A DNA stretch of 64,000 nucleotides, taken from Pirellulimonas nuda (lineage in GTDB: Bacteria; Planctomycetota; Planctomycetia; Pirellulales; Lacipirellulaceae). Numbering within the stretch: the first letter of the stretch is position 1; each line of letters opens with the position of its first letter. Location: contig NZ_CP036291.1 of the NCBI RefSeq assembly GCF_007750855.1, positions 3,844,001-3,908,000 on the forward strand. The letters run 5' to 3'. Shown here piece after piece: positions 44,198 to 53,196 of this stretch. A model generated the notes under the pieces. The model ran no database searches and was not told the DNA's origin. It worked only from the letters and a program-made list of their open reading frames with translations. A program made the position numbers and the translations under genes.

Positions 44198-44667
44198 CGG
44201 ACTGCTCCGCATACTTGAGGACGACTCGCCTAAAACAGCACGGCGACCTTGCTGGCACGCCGAGCATCATCGTACCAGCATCATCGTACCAGCATCATCG
44301 ACGCTTGCCGTGGGTGGCCTTGCTGGAGCGTACCGGCCTCAAGGTCAGGTCACTCACTTCGAGGCCGAAATCCAAGAACCGGGTCAGCGGTAGGCGCCGG
44401 CCATAATGTCGTCACTACGTTCTGCGCCAACCTTAGATCGGACCGCTCGGGCGTAGGCGCGCGGGCCCTCTAGTGCCGTTTGACGACACGGAAGGGGTCA
44501 AGCCACGGCGACCGATCTGAGCCGACCGTCGAGCGTGGGTGAGCAACTCCGCTTGATCAAACGCGTCGAGGGCGGGCTCGCCAAGAGCCGGCCCCGCAGC
44601 GCCCACGCCCGGCGCGAAGCGAGCAAGGTGATCGGCAAGACCGTGCGAAAAGAGTAGGGCCCCCCCA
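44198..44667. other. gene-free stretch with a possible decayed frame
   Basis: About 470 bases. At 44263-44300 the 14-bp unit AGCATCATCGTACC is repeated 2.7 times. From about 44470 to 44660 a plus-strand frame reads L-R-L-I-K-R-V-E-G-G-L-A-K-S-R and ends R-K-E, with a +1 break upstream; it has coding-like composition but no family. Nothing else is seen. Confidence 0.4.
44263..44300 (+). repeat. 2.7 tandem copies of a 14-bp unit
   Basis: AGCATCATCGTACC occurs twice in full and once as ten bases. It is within the promoter-side region of the DUF3124 gene on the minus strand. Confidence 0.75.
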
Positions 44668-45714
44668 TCAAAGCGATGCCAGTTCATTGTTCCTCATCTC
44701 GGCGCCGTAGTACGTCTTGTACTTTGCTTTGCGTTCTAGGTCTTTGATGACGACCTCCGAGAAATCGACTCCGGTGTGCTGCTCAGCGCACCCAAGGCCG
44801 CCGGGGCTGAAGACGTTGATCTCCATCAGCTTGTCGTCAACAATGTCGAGCCCCACCAGGAACATGCCGTCGCACACCAGTTTGGGTCGGACCATCTCGA
44901 CCAGTTCGAGCATCTGATCGGTAACTTCCGCAGCCACGCTCTCGCCGCCGGAGTGCATGTTGCTGCGCGCGTCGCCCGACTTATTGACGCGGCGGAAGGC
45001 CGCGTACTTGCCTTCGTGGCAGAGTGCGCGCCCGTTCATTACGAACATCCGCACGTCCCCTTCGGTGGCGCCCGGCAGGTACTCCTGCACAATGCAATAG
45101 CCGTCGCGCGTCACCGCCTCGATCATCTGGTTGAGGTTGGCCTTCTCTAGGTTGTCAACGAGGAAGACGCTCTGGCCGCCGGAGCCCTGCAGCGGTTTGA
45201 TGACCGCCTTTCCGTTCTCGCCCGAGATAAACTCCTTGATCTCTTCGATGTTTCGGCTGATGCAGGTCTTGGGGCGGACCTGTTCCGGGAAGTGCTGGAA
45301 GTACGTCTTGTTGAGGGCGTTGGCGAGGTTCTCGGGGTCGTTGACGACCAGGACGCCGCGCGCCGCGGCCAGTTGCCCGAAGAGGATCCCCGAGGTCTGC
45401 GCCCAGGTCCGCTCGCTCGCGTCTTCTGCCGGATCGTTACGCAGGCACAGCACGTCCAGCTCATCCACGCAGACGCGGTCGATAGGTTCGCCCTCTCCCC
45501 GTAGGTCTGCGAGGTAGTCCTCCAGCGACTCGTGCGAGTCGCCCTTCACGCTGCGGGCGTGCGCATGGATCGATCCGTCGGGAGCGTAGACAAAGTCTCC
45601 CACACCCAGCGTGAAGGACCGATGACCCAGCCTTGTGGCGGTCATCGCCAGACGGGTCGTCGTAAACTCGGCGCGTTCGGTCGCCATGTCGTTGACAACA
45701 AATCCAATCTTCAT
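44668..45714 (-). CDS. glutathione-synthetase-like ATP-grasp ligase
   Basis: A 348-residue protein starting M-K-I-G-F-V-V-N-D-M-A-T-E. The N-terminal domain resembles prokaryotic GshB. The ATP-grasp part has V-V-N-D-P-E-N-L-A-N-A-L-N-K, K-A-V-I-K-P-L-Q-G-S-G-G-Q-S-V-F, I-V-Q-E-Y-L, G-D-V-R-M-F-V-M-N-G and the metal-binding end L-M-E-I-N-V-F-S-P-G-G-L. It would join an amino group to a carboxylate via an acyl phosphate. The ATG overlaps the preceding TGA as ATGA. The neighbours are a QEGLA/DUF1704 peptidase and an N-formylglutamate amidohydrolase, so it is more likely part of that peptide-modifying set than a true glutathione synthetase; there is no gamma-glutamylcysteine ligase here. Confidence 0.85.
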   Translation of the reverse strand: MKIGFVVNDMATERAEFTTTRLAMTATRLGHRSFTLGVGDFVYAPDGSIHAHARSVKGDSHESLEDYLADLRGEGEPIDRVCVDELDVLCLRNDPAEDASERTWAQTSGILFGQLAAARGVLVVNDPENLANALNKTYFQHFPEQVRPKTCISRNIEEIKEFISGENGKAVIKPLQGSGGQSVFLVDNLEKANLNQMIEAVTRDGYCIVQEYLPGATEGDVRMFVMNGRALCHEGKYAAFRRVNKSGDARSNMHSGGESVAAEVTDQMLELVEMVRPKLVCDGMFLVGLDIVDDKLMEINVFSPGGLGCAEQHTGVDFSEVVIKDLERKAKYKTYYGAEMRNNELASL

Positions 45715-47627
45715 CTGTCCATCTCCAGGAGTTCGCGGACCGAGCGGCCACGACACGCGTCGAGCCGTTGGCGCAATTCGGGTAGGTCCCACAGACGCGG
45801 CAGCACCGCCGGGGGGGTCACGATGCCGCGGCGTTGCAGTTCTTCCAGATGGCGTAGGTGGGCAAGGGCGACCTTGCCTACCAACAGAGGCTCTAGGTCT
45901 CCCTCGTTCGCCAAGAACTCAAGGAGGTCTCTTAGGCCCCGCAGGTAGATGGCGTCCTTGGTCATGCCCCCCCCGCGGTAGACTCGCAGCGTCATCAGGA
46001 ACGCGGAACGGGGGGCGAATCCGTGCCGCTTGTGCAGCCGAGTGAACGTTTCGGTGAAGGGGCGGCCGTCGGACATCATCCTCACGGCGACCACTCGGCC
46101 GGCGAGCACCCGCACCCGCGACGAGGTCAGCCCCCCCGAGAGGTGCTCCAGCAGCACCGCGATCCCTTCCTGCAGCTCTTCGTAGCCCGCCAGCCCCACC
46201 GAAAGCAGCCGCAGCGGCTGACGCCGACCGTTGAAGTACGTGAGCAGGTGCGTGCCGACCTCGTGGTGGAGCAACGCGTCGATACGGCGGGGCGTGATGC
46301 GCGCGTTCTCGGAGATGAGCAGCGTTCCGCGGGTGACCATTACCCCCGACGGGATGTCGGCGTCGGTCGACACGGACGCTTCGAACTCGGGGAGGCGTTT
46401 GCGATAGTAGGCGATCTCTTGCTGAGCCCGTTTCACCACCTCGTCTAGGCTGAGGTCGCCGCCACCCGCAGCGGCGCCTTCGGCCGGGTCGACGTGGTCT
46501 AGCAGTTCGTGGGCGAGGGCCGCCAGTGCGTCGTCGACCTCCCCGTACAGTTGCAGGCACGCGTAGCGGAAGGCCGGGGTGTTCAAGTCGCGCAAAGCCG
46601 AGATCTGCCGGTCGAGCTCGACCTGCTTCTCGCGGAACAGGTGGGATAGAGTAGGATCGGCCACGGAATCCGCCTCGACGCTGAACAGCGCCCGCTTGAG
46701 CGTGATAGGGTCGTACGGCAGCGGGCGGTAGGCGAACGCCGGCTCTTGGGCGTACCCGCCTTCGGCGAATTGAGCCCACGCCTTGACCGAGTTGGTGGGG
46801 GTCGCCTGCAGCAGGAAGTCAAACGACTCGCCCACCGCGCAGAGCCTTTGATCGACGCTCCGCAGCGACTTGACCAGCGTCCTCGAGCCGTACGATTGGA
46901 AGTGCGGCGCGGCCTCCGGCGTAGCCGGCCGGGCGAACTGGGCGACCGTCTTGCGGAGCGCCGTCGCCAGCTCGGAGCGCAGACGATGGAGCACGATGGG
47001 GAACACGGTTTGAGTCGCGCTGTCGCGGTAGATCGGGCGAACTTCCAGTCCAAGGACGGTCCGCGCTTCGCCGGGGCCGGCCGAGATCGGCTCGAGGCCC
47101 GCCGGGGCCACCCGCTGCTGGGGGGTCACCTTCACCAAGGACTGACGCCCCGAGATGGTCACTTGCGTCAGCGCCTGGACCAGGGCGGCGACCGGCTCGG
47201 AGTCCTCGTCCCCCGGTGTGCAGACCACGCTGAACACCGGCTGGAGCAAGGGGAGAGGCTCCTCATCAGAAAGACCGGAGCTGTTAACCCTGGCGGCCCA
47301 CAACTCGAGCTGCAGGAAGCGTCCCTGGACGTCTTGCATCGCGGATTCTAGCCGTTTGCACAGCGAGACTATTCCGCGGTGGTACTGCGGGTCCGACGGC
47401 GCAATCAAGTACGAGGCTTCCGAAGCGAGCAACTGCTCGGTGCCCGCATCGCGCCCGCCCGACGGCATGCGGTAGACGAACAGGAACGGCAGCGGCCGGT
47501 CGACCACCAAGCGGCCCCCTTCGGGCAGCGACCTCGAGACCCGTTGGTTCTCGCGCAGCCGCCCGCTAGCGAGGTCGCCGAGCTGCTCCCAGTGCTCGTG
47601 GTCAGACGGCGGGGTTGCTGCGCTCAC
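45711..47627 (-). CDS. QEGLA-motif protein (DUF1704, tyrosine-carboxypeptidase-like metallopeptidase)
   Basis: A 638-residue cytoplasmic protein. The N-terminal 300 residues are mixed alpha/beta. The C-terminal zincin has the histidine motif L-L-H-H-E-V-G-T-H (H455, E456, H460), then Y-E-E-L-Q-E-G-I-A-V-L-L-E, where the family signature is Q-E-G-L-A. It is read as a member of the family annotated as flavohaemoglobin expression-modulating, related to eukaryotic tubulin tyrosine carboxypeptidases. GTG 47627 overlaps the upstream TGA (GTGA), and its own TGA overlaps the next ATG (ATGA), so all three genes are translationally coupled. Removal of a C-terminal amino acid from a protein or peptide is the expected reaction; the substrate is unknown. 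Confidence 0.88.
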   Translation of the reverse strand: MSAATPPSDHEHWEQLGDLASGRLRENQRVSRSLPEGGRLVVDRPLPFLFVYRMPSGGRDAGTEQLLASEASYLIAPSDPQYHRGIVSLCKRLESAMQDVQGRFLQLELWAARVNSSGLSDEEPLPLLQPVFSVVCTPGDEDSEPVAALVQALTQVTISGRQSLVKVTPQQRVAPAGLEPISAGPGEARTVLGLEVRPIYRDSATQTVFPIVLHRLRSELATALRKTVAQFARPATPEAAPHFQSYGSRTLVKSLRSVDQRLCAVGESFDFLLQATPTNSVKAWAQFAEGGYAQEPAFAYRPLPYDPITLKRALFSVEADSVADPTLSHLFREKQVELDRQISALRDLNTPAFRYACLQLYGEVDDALAALAHELLDHVDPAEGAAAGGGDLSLDEVVKRAQQEIAYYRKRLPEFEASVSTDADIPSGVMVTRGTLLISENARITPRRIDALLHHEVGTHLLTYFNGRRQPLRLLSVGLAGYEELQEGIAVLLEHLSGGLTSSRVRVLAGRVVAVRMMSDGRPFTETFTRLHKRHGFAPRSAFLMTLRVYRGGGMTKDAIYLRGLRDLLEFLANEGDLEPLLVGKVALAHLRHLEELQRRGIVTPPAVLPRLWDLPELRQRLDACRGRSVRELLEMDR

Positions 47628-47848
47628 GTTGCCCCCACACGGAGCAGCTCCGACCGCACGCCGGGCAGGGTCGATTTCAGGGCGCCGAAGATGGCGTCAA
47701 CCTCGCGTAGATCCGCTTCGCCCGACCACTCGTCCATGAAGAACTTCTTGAACTCGATGGCGATCGAGCAGACGGAGGTTGGAAAGGTCTCATGGATCCA
47801 AGCGCTGAAGTGACCCCCCTTGAACCGCACGTTCTCTCGGACGTCTAG
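47624..47848 (-). pseudogene. N-formylglutamate amidohydrolase, C-terminal end only, cut by IS1182-type element
   Basis: The fragment reads L-D-V-R-E-N-V-R-F-K-G-G-H-F-S-A-W-I-H-E, then I-A-I-E-F-K-K-F-F-M-D-E-W-S-G-E, diagnostic for the N-formylglutamate amidohydrolase family found next to QEGLA genes. The frame is open into the insertion sequence at 47849. A few codons on the other side (W-P-E-L-D-L at 49370-49390, minus) would continue it, but then a stop appears and the N-terminal catalytic part is absent. The gene is dead, leaving the QEGLA and ATP-grasp genes without their upstream partner and original promoter. Confidence 0.8.
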
Positions 47849-49279
47849 CAGCCCGTTGATCTAAGCGCATACTCCTGTGGCCCGCCAACTGTGAGCAGTT
47901 GGAGGCGTGACTCTGTAGGCCGGGCTCCCAGGCGAGCATGTGTGTCCCACAAGTTCTTCATCGCTGCGATGAGAAGCCAGGCGAGCTGCATAAGCCCGGC
48001 GGAGCCACCTTCGCCCTGCAGGCCCCTCGGCGTGCCGATCCCGAACAGCTTCCGCATTACCAGGCCCAGGTTCCGCACCAGCGCCGACGTCAGTAACCGC
48101 TTCCTCACCTTGTCGATCCCCCGCAGCCATGTGCGGCGTGACCCGCCGGTGTCGCACACGTGGGCGAAGCTGCGCTCGACCCGTTCACTCCTCAGCCGCT
48201 GGAGCCGTTTGTTCTTGGCGGTCTTGGTCCGCCGGCGGTTACCCTTCACCGCGCGCTGCTGCTCGACTGGCTTGGCGCTCAGACGCGACTCGCCGCGGCG
48301 CTTGGGCTCCGGCACATACGTCCGCACCCCGACCGACGTGACCAGTTCCAGCTGCTCGGCAGCGTGGTAGCCCTTGTCGGCAACCGCTTCTTCGATCTGC
48401 GCTTCCAGCCCAGCCTCTGACAGGTGCGTCTGCGCCTCCATCACGCTGTCGCAGAGGGTCTTCGTGTCGCTGTGGTCGCCGTGATAGACCTCTGCCGCCA
48501 AGATCAGCTCCGTATCGATATCGACCACGTGCTCCGCCTTGTACGCCAAATGCGTGCGGCCGTCCTTGAGCTTGGTGATCCGTGCGCTCGGGTCGGTCGT
48601 GCTGACCCACTCGGCGTTCGAGACCTTCTTGTTCTTCCGCTTCTTATCGAAGCGGCGGACCTCTTCGTCGCTCGGCTCGTCTCCTTTTTCGATCACTCCT
48701 TCCTTCTTCATCAAGCCAATGACGTACGCCTTCCAGTCCTCGCCCGCCCCTTCGCAACCCGGGCGCCGCATCCGCCGAAGGCGGACTCTTCATCGCCGCA
48801 TCGGCTTCAAGGGTAGTCGAATCGACCGCTACCGTCTTGCCTTTTAGCAGCCCCTGCTGCGCCGCCAGTTGCAGCACCAGCCGGAACACTTCCTGATGGA
48901 CTTCTAGCGGCAGGCGATCGCGGACCCGGCTGAGCGTCGAGTGATCGGGGGTCGCCTCGGTCAGCGGAACGCCCAGGAACTCCCGCAGGCTGAGGCTGTC
49001 GGCGCACCGCCACGCGATGCCCCGCTGTGAACCGATCCCCTCGAAGTAACCCACCATCAACATCCGGAAGTAGACTCCCGGCGGGACCGACGGCCGCCCA
49101 CGCGTGCCGGTCGGCTGGTAGTACGGCTCGCACAGCTTCTCGACCTCGCGGTCGAAGCCCGCCTCGGAAAGCAGCCTATTGAGCCGCTTGTAGAACGCGT
49201 GCCCCTGACTCTTGGGCAGCTGCTGGGCCGTCACGAACAACACGTCCTGCCGATCCCGCTCTCGCCTTCCCATCCCCAT
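47845..49279 (-). pseudogene. IS1182-family transposase with a +1 frame break
   Basis: ATG 49279 has AGGAG seven bases upstream. Frame 1 has L-L-S-E-A-G-F-D, P-P-G-V-Y-F-R-M-L-M-V-G-Y-F-E-G-I, D-H-S-T-L-S-R-V-R-D-R-L and V-D-S-T-T-L-E-A-D-A-A-M-K-S. The protein resumes in the +1 frame at G-E-D-W-K-A-Y-V and continues with A-Y-K-A-E-H-V-V-D and V-A-D-K-G-Y-H-A-A, and R-S-F-A-H-V-C-D. The region between A-M-K-S and G-E-D-W is about 23 bases longer than the canonical spacing and contains a perfect hairpin, TCCGCC-TTC-GGCGGA, which looks like a small insertion that broke the frame. The stop lies just outside the left inverted repeat. Confidence 0.75.
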
Positions 49280-49369
49280 CGCTTCGCTCCTGCTCAAGTC
49301 ACGCTTTCGTCGGCGACGCAGTTTAGCGCCAAGGGGTTGGTCGGGGGAGTGGTATTTTTCAACGGGCTG
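47849..49369 (-). mobile_element. IS1182-family insertion sequence (1,521 bp)
   Basis: Both ends carry CAGCCCGTTGA as inverted repeats (47849-47859 and 49359-49369). The flanks are CTAG on the left and TTAG on the right, a possible 4-bp target duplication with one mismatch; palindromic CTAG targets are common for this family. It carries one transposase gene in two frames. Confidence 0.8.
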
Positions 49370-49895
49370 TTAGATCCAGCTCCGGCCAAGTGGCCGGAAT
49401 TGGCCCAGATCTGGCGAGTTAGCGACCCGGCTCATCCTCAGAGGTCGCTCCGCGTTGGCGACGCCTCCGCGGGTGATCTGTGAGCCGCCGCCTTGGCAAG
49501 AGTCTATGCTTGAGGGAACCTCCGCCGGCAGCAGGGGCACTCGCCATCAAACCCTTGCGACAGCGCGGCGAACGCCGTCGGCTGTGGTAGCGACATGATC
49601 GCCTATCTGCTCCGCGTCGTTGGAGATTGGCTGGCCATTATTCTCGATCATTGAACCCGCGCTACAGACACCCACGACACTGGATCCTAAGAGTTGATGC
49701 GGACAAGCTTCGCGCCCATCAGCCTTGTAGTGGACCGCCGTAAATTACGTTGGCCATTCGGCACTCCGACGGAGGAGAGCTGCACCGCTGCGGGTTGCGC
49801 CAAAGAGGAATCCGCTGATGTTGGTCCACCCGCTGCGGCAAGAGAGTTGGCCGAACTGCCCGAGGAGTCCCCGCCAAGAAGAGACCGCCGCCTAA
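49370..49895. other. debris between IS1182-type element and ISAzo13 copy 2
   Basis: About 525 bases with no intact gene. The first 20 bases, read on the minus strand, may continue the N-formylglutamate amidohydrolase. The end (CCGCCTAA at 49888-49895) is the flank that, after re-inversion, joins the RND fragment at 19658. No family could be recognised in between, so the 5' parts of both broken genes have been lost. Confidence 0.45.
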
Positions 49896-51202
49896 GGAAC
49901 GGCTCAAAAATAACTCCCTCAATTCCCATCGCGTAGAATGCCGCCGTTGTTGGTTCCCGACACGGAGGGTGTAGCGATGGGTTTGTATCACGCGGATGTC
50001 GAGCGGCGGATGGTCAACTTCTATGGCTCGCTCTCCGAAAAGGACCGGCGGCGGTACGCGGCGGTGGAGGCCGAGAAGCTGGGGCGTGGCGGCAAGACCT
50101 ACATTTCGGAGCTGTTCGGGTGCGACCGTGGGACGATTCGTTTTGCCGAGGAGGAGGTCGAGCGTCTCCCCGAGGACGAGGCCGCGGGGCGGGTCCGAAA
50201 AAAAGGGGGGCCGAAAGCCAGCTAGCTGCGAGGCGATCGACGCATTGCGGCAGGTGGTCGAGGTCCACACGGCCGGCTCGCCGGTCGAGCCCGACCGGCT
50301 GTGGACCAACCGCACGGCGCGTGAGCTGGCCATCGAGCTGGCGGAGTCGGGTGTCGAGATGTCGCCCAACACGGTGGCGCGGCTGCTGCGTGAGGAGCTG
50401 GGGCTGTCGCACCGGCAGGCCGTGAAAACGAAGTGCCTGGGCGAGTCTCCCGACCGCAACGCTCAGTTCGAGCGGATCGCCGGACTGAAGGCCGAGTACC
50501 TAGCCAAGGGGTGGCCCGTGCTGAGCATCGACACCAAGAAGAAAGAGCTTCTGGGGGACTTCTTCCGCCCCGGGCGGGCGTGGACCGACGGCCAGGTCAA
50601 AGCGTTGGACCACGACTTCCCCAGCGCAGGGTCGGGCAAGGTGATCCCGTACGGCGTGTACGACTTGGCGGCGAACGAGGCGCTGGTGCTGCTAGCCCAA
50701 GGAGCGGACACCGGCGAGCTGGCGGCCGACGCGGTCCGACGCTGGTGGATACGGCTGGGGAAGAAGCGGTACTGGCACGCCTCGGGGGTGCTAGTGCTGG
50801 CCGACTCGGGCGGCAGCAACGGCAACCGGGTGGGGCTGTTCCGCGAGCGGCTGTGCGGGGTCGCCGGCCTGCTGAACCGCGACATCCGCGTGGCGCACTT
50901 GCCGCCGTACTGCTCGAAGTACAACCCGATCGACCACCGCTTGTTCTGCCACCTCTCCCGCTCGCTGCGTGCGGTGCTGATCCGCTCGGTCGAGACGATC
51001 CGCGCGGCGCTGGCCCGCACGACGACCGCGGCCGGCCTGCGTGTGGTTGTCGAAGTAGCTCGACGCAAGTACCAAGCAGGCGTCAAGGCGAGCAACGACT
51101 TCCTCCGCAACGAACCAATCATCCGAGACGCCCTCTTGCCCTCACTCAACTACACCGCGCACGCAGTGTGGTGAAATGAGGGAGTTGTTTTTGAGCGGTT
51201 CC
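49896..51202 (+). mobile_element. ISAzo13-family insertion sequence, copy 2 (1,307 bp)
   Basis: Same inverted ends and same length as copy 1 at 19659-20965, opposite orientation; all translations of the two copies are identical. Left flank TAA, right flank CTA. The right flank enters the dockerin region of a PEP-CTERM gene. Confidence 0.93.
49977..51174 (+). CDS. ISAzo13-family transposase, frameshifted (copy 2)
   Basis: Identical in product to copy 1. The start at ATG 49977 has GGAGGG seven bases upstream. Frame 1 ends K-K-G-G-P-K-A-S and a TAG at 50223-50225. Frame 2 (+1) continues G-G-R-K-P-A-S-C-E-A-I-D. The switch must occur at the A7G6 run at about 50198-50210. A +1 shift gives a 398-residue transposase, and the base count from start to stop (1,198) fits exactly one skipped base. 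Catalytic motifs are S-I-D-T-K, L-A-D-S-G-G-S-N-G and N-P-I-D-H-R-L-F. Confidence 0.85.
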
Positions 51203-51492
51203 CTAGCTCCGGCATCGCCGGCGACTTCAACAACGACAGCTTCGTCAACGCGGCCGACTACACCGTGTGGCGTGACAACCTGGGGGCCCCGACCGACGAG
51301 TCACTAAACGGCAATGGAGACCAAATGGACGGGGTAACGGAAGATGACTACGACGTGTGGACGAGCAACTTCGGCCCCCCGATCAACGCTCTAAGCGTGT
51401 CGGCCTCGGCAGCCGTGCCGGAGCCCGGCGCCGTGGTGTTGGCCGGCCTTGTGTTGATTGGCTGCGCGGCTGCGGGTCGTTTCCGCGGCTAG
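51203..51492 (+). pseudogene. PEP-CTERM protein gene, 3' part with dockerin, separated by IS and inversion
   Basis: Starting inside the IS flank, the frame reads S-S-G-I-A-G-D-F, N-A-A-D-Y-T-V-W-R-D-N-L, D-D-Y-D-V-W-T-S-N-F-G, and ends [17 protein letters not shown] and R-F-R-G. It is the sorting end of a protein with no start of its own. It fits the truncated gene at 20966-21857 exactly: D-V-T-P-I-A-P joins S-S-G-I-A-G with no change of frame once one CTA is removed. A DUF1559 gene follows after 70 bases. Confidence 0.88.
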
Positions 51493-51562
51493 GGGCCTGT
51501 TCCGCGTCGTCGTGGCGCCCGCCGTAGTTCAGGACCGTTGCAACTCTAGGACTTGGAAACGT

Positions 51563-52483
51563 ATGCGAGTAATGGATATGAGCCGCCAACAACGGCGCCC
51601 CCTGGGCTTCACGCTTGTGGAACTGTTGGTCGTGATCGCCATCATCGGCATACTGGTGGCGCTCTTGTTGCCGGCCGTTCAGGCGGCGCGCGAGGCGGCT
51701 CGGCGTTCGCAGTGCTCCAACAACCTGCGGCAATTGGGGCTGGCGCTGCTCGGGTACGAGATTGCTCACAAGAGCTTTCCCGCCGGCGCGCTTACCACGC
51801 CGCGAACCTCCTTCGCTTCGTTCTTGTTGCCCAATCTAGAAGAAGGCAACCGGCTCCAGGGGTACGATTCTTCGATAGGTTGGAACAATCAGACGAGGGT
51901 GGTTCAGGAGCAGATGTTCGCCTACATCGCGGTGTATCACTGCCCCAGCGATGAATCGCTGCAAAAACTGTCCGGCGCCGCCATCACCAACGGCACCGTA
52001 CCGCCGCGGTACAAGGGCAACTACGGTCCTAACTACGGGAGCAGCACTTTTGCCGCCGCGGCCGAATGGGCGCCATTCGGCAACAACTACGCGGTGGAGG
52101 CGAGGGAGATCACCGACGGACTCTCCCACACCCTGGCAATGATGGAGATGCTGCAGGCTCCGTCGTCCGCGAACACACCCGTCGACCGGCGTGGCGACCT
52201 ATGGAATCAGGACCCGGGCAACTATTCCATCACGACGTTTCTTACCCCCAATAGCTCCGCGGGGGACAGAACCTTGTGCGTCGACCTGCCCAACGAGGGC
52301 ATGCCTTGCATCACGACCGGCGGCGGCGTCGACTCCTACATCGCATCCCGCAGCCGACACCCAGGAGTGGTGCAGGTCTTGATGATGGATGGCTCGACAC
52401 ACGCCATACCCGACGGTGTTGATATCGACGTATGGCGGGCGTTGTCCACACGCGCCAACGAAGAAGTCGTCGCCGTGCCGTAG
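51563..52483 (+). CDS. DUF1559 protein with type IV pilin-like N-terminus
   Basis: A 306-residue protein. The pilin-like motif [20 protein letters not shown] starts at about residue 15, followed by [25 protein letters not shown] and [13 protein letters not shown]. Three in-frame ATG codons (51563, 51572, 51578) are possible; GGA lies seven to nine bases before the first. Its predicted partner order with the PEP-CTERM end and the lipoprotein matches the cassette at 4095-6697. Function as for DUF1559 relatives: probable pseudopilus-like surface protein, not proven. Confidence 0.9.
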   Translation: MRVMDMSRQQRRPLGFTLVELLVVIAIIGILVALLLPAVQAAREAARRSQCSNNLRQLGLALLGYEIAHKSFPAGALTTPRTSFASFLLPNLEEGNRLQGYDSSIGWNNQTRVVQEQMFAYIAVYHCPSDESLQKLSGAAITNGTVPPRYKGNYGPNYGSSTFAAAAEWAPFGNNYAVEAREITDGLSHTLAMMEMLQAPSSANTPVDRRGDLWNQDPGNYSITTFLTPNSSAGDRTLCVDLPNEGMPCITTGGGVDSYIASRSRHPGVVQVLMMDGSTHAIPDGVDIDVWRALSTRANEEVVAVP

Positions 52484-52770
52484 AACGCGTCACGATCAGC
52501 CTTGCTGCGTCGCGTGCCCGAGGGGCGCAAGGCTAATCGTGCCCAAGGAGATGGAGGCCACGGCCTAAAGCTTTTGCCGCCATCAGCCCCTGCCGCTCAT
52601 CGATGCTGCACCTGCCGCGAGAGGACCGGCCCGACGAAGGACTGGCCCGACGATCGACCGCTTGGCGCACTGCCGAACGCCTATCGGATCAACATCGGCA
52701 GGTCCGGGCGTAGGGCAAAAAAGTGGAATCATCGGCGAGTAGTGACACGAACTGCCCTGCAGAGAAGCAC

Positions 52771-53196
52771 ATGCTACGTGGAATCTTGATCGCCCTAACG
52801 GCGATTGCTCTTATCGGATGCGGCGGCCCCAAAGATGGTCGACTAAAGATCACCGGGGAAGTCACCTTTGACGGCGAGCCTCTCAAAGACGGCTATCTGA
52901 CCCTCCAGCCGCTGGGCGACGGGCCTTCGGCTGGCGCCAGGATCCAAGACGGTCGGTTCACCATCGACGCCGAGAGAGGCCCGAAGCCCGGCGAGTACCG
53001 GGTCAGCATCGAAGCCATGCGCGAAACCGGCAAGATGATTTCTATCGACTCCGCGTTCCCCGAGGAGAAACAACCGCAGACAGTGCAGTACCTCCCCAAA
53101 CGCTACAACGAGCGAAGCGAGCTGACCCAGGAGCTCTCCCCCGAAAGCAAACACTTCGTGTGGAACCTCACCTCGAAAGATCCCGGCGGAAAGTAG
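52771..53196 (+). CDS. small lipoprotein with transthyretin-like beta fold
   Basis: A 141-residue protein with a lipoprotein signal peptide, I-A-L-T-A-I-A-L-I-G-C with the lipidated cysteine near residue 17. The mature part has I-T-G-E-V-T-F-D-G-E-P-L-K-D-G, G-R-F-T-I-D-A-E-R-G-P-K-P-G-E-Y-R-V and T-V-Q-Y-L-P-K-R-Y, the carboxypeptidase-regulatory-like pattern of planctomycete lipoproteins. It lies 287 bases after the DUF1559 gene; that gap holds no other gene. It is the homologue, in position and fold, of 6299-6697. Confidence 0.82.
   Translation: MLRGILIALTAIALIGCGGPKDGRLKITGEVTFDGEPLKDGYLTLQPLGDGPSAGARIQDGRFTIDAERGPKPGEYRVSIEAMRETGKMISIDSAFPEEKQPQTVQYLPKRYNERSELTQELSPESKHFVWNLTSKDPGGK

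Larger units (their letters stand above)
20966..49895. other. 28.9-kb segment inverted by recombination between the two IS copies
   Basis: The bounding IS copies are inverted repeats with swapped flanking triplets. Plus-strand flanks are TTA[IS]TAG at copy 1 and TAA[IS]CTA at copy 2. Reversing the segment gives TTA[IS]TTA and CTA[IS]CTA, two normal 3-bp target duplications, and rejoins the split PEP-CTERM gene in frame. The present orientation therefore came after both insertions. Confidence 0.88.

Noticed and set aside
44470-44663. Small plus-strand gene between DUF3124 and ATP-grasp genes
   Set aside because: Two short frames in different phases would be needed, with no start or family; kept only as a remark on the gap.
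44668-45792. True glutathione synthetase (gshB)
   Set aside because: Family features are present, but there is no gamma-glutamylcysteine ligase in the window and the overlapping neighbours point to a different pathway, so no gene symbol was given.
49694-49936. Plus-strand frame left of ISAzo13 copy 2 as the missing 5' half of the split PEP-CTERM gene
   Set aside because: Its translation is not a PEP-CTERM domain. The correct 5' half is at 20966-21857, supported by exact frame joining and target duplications.
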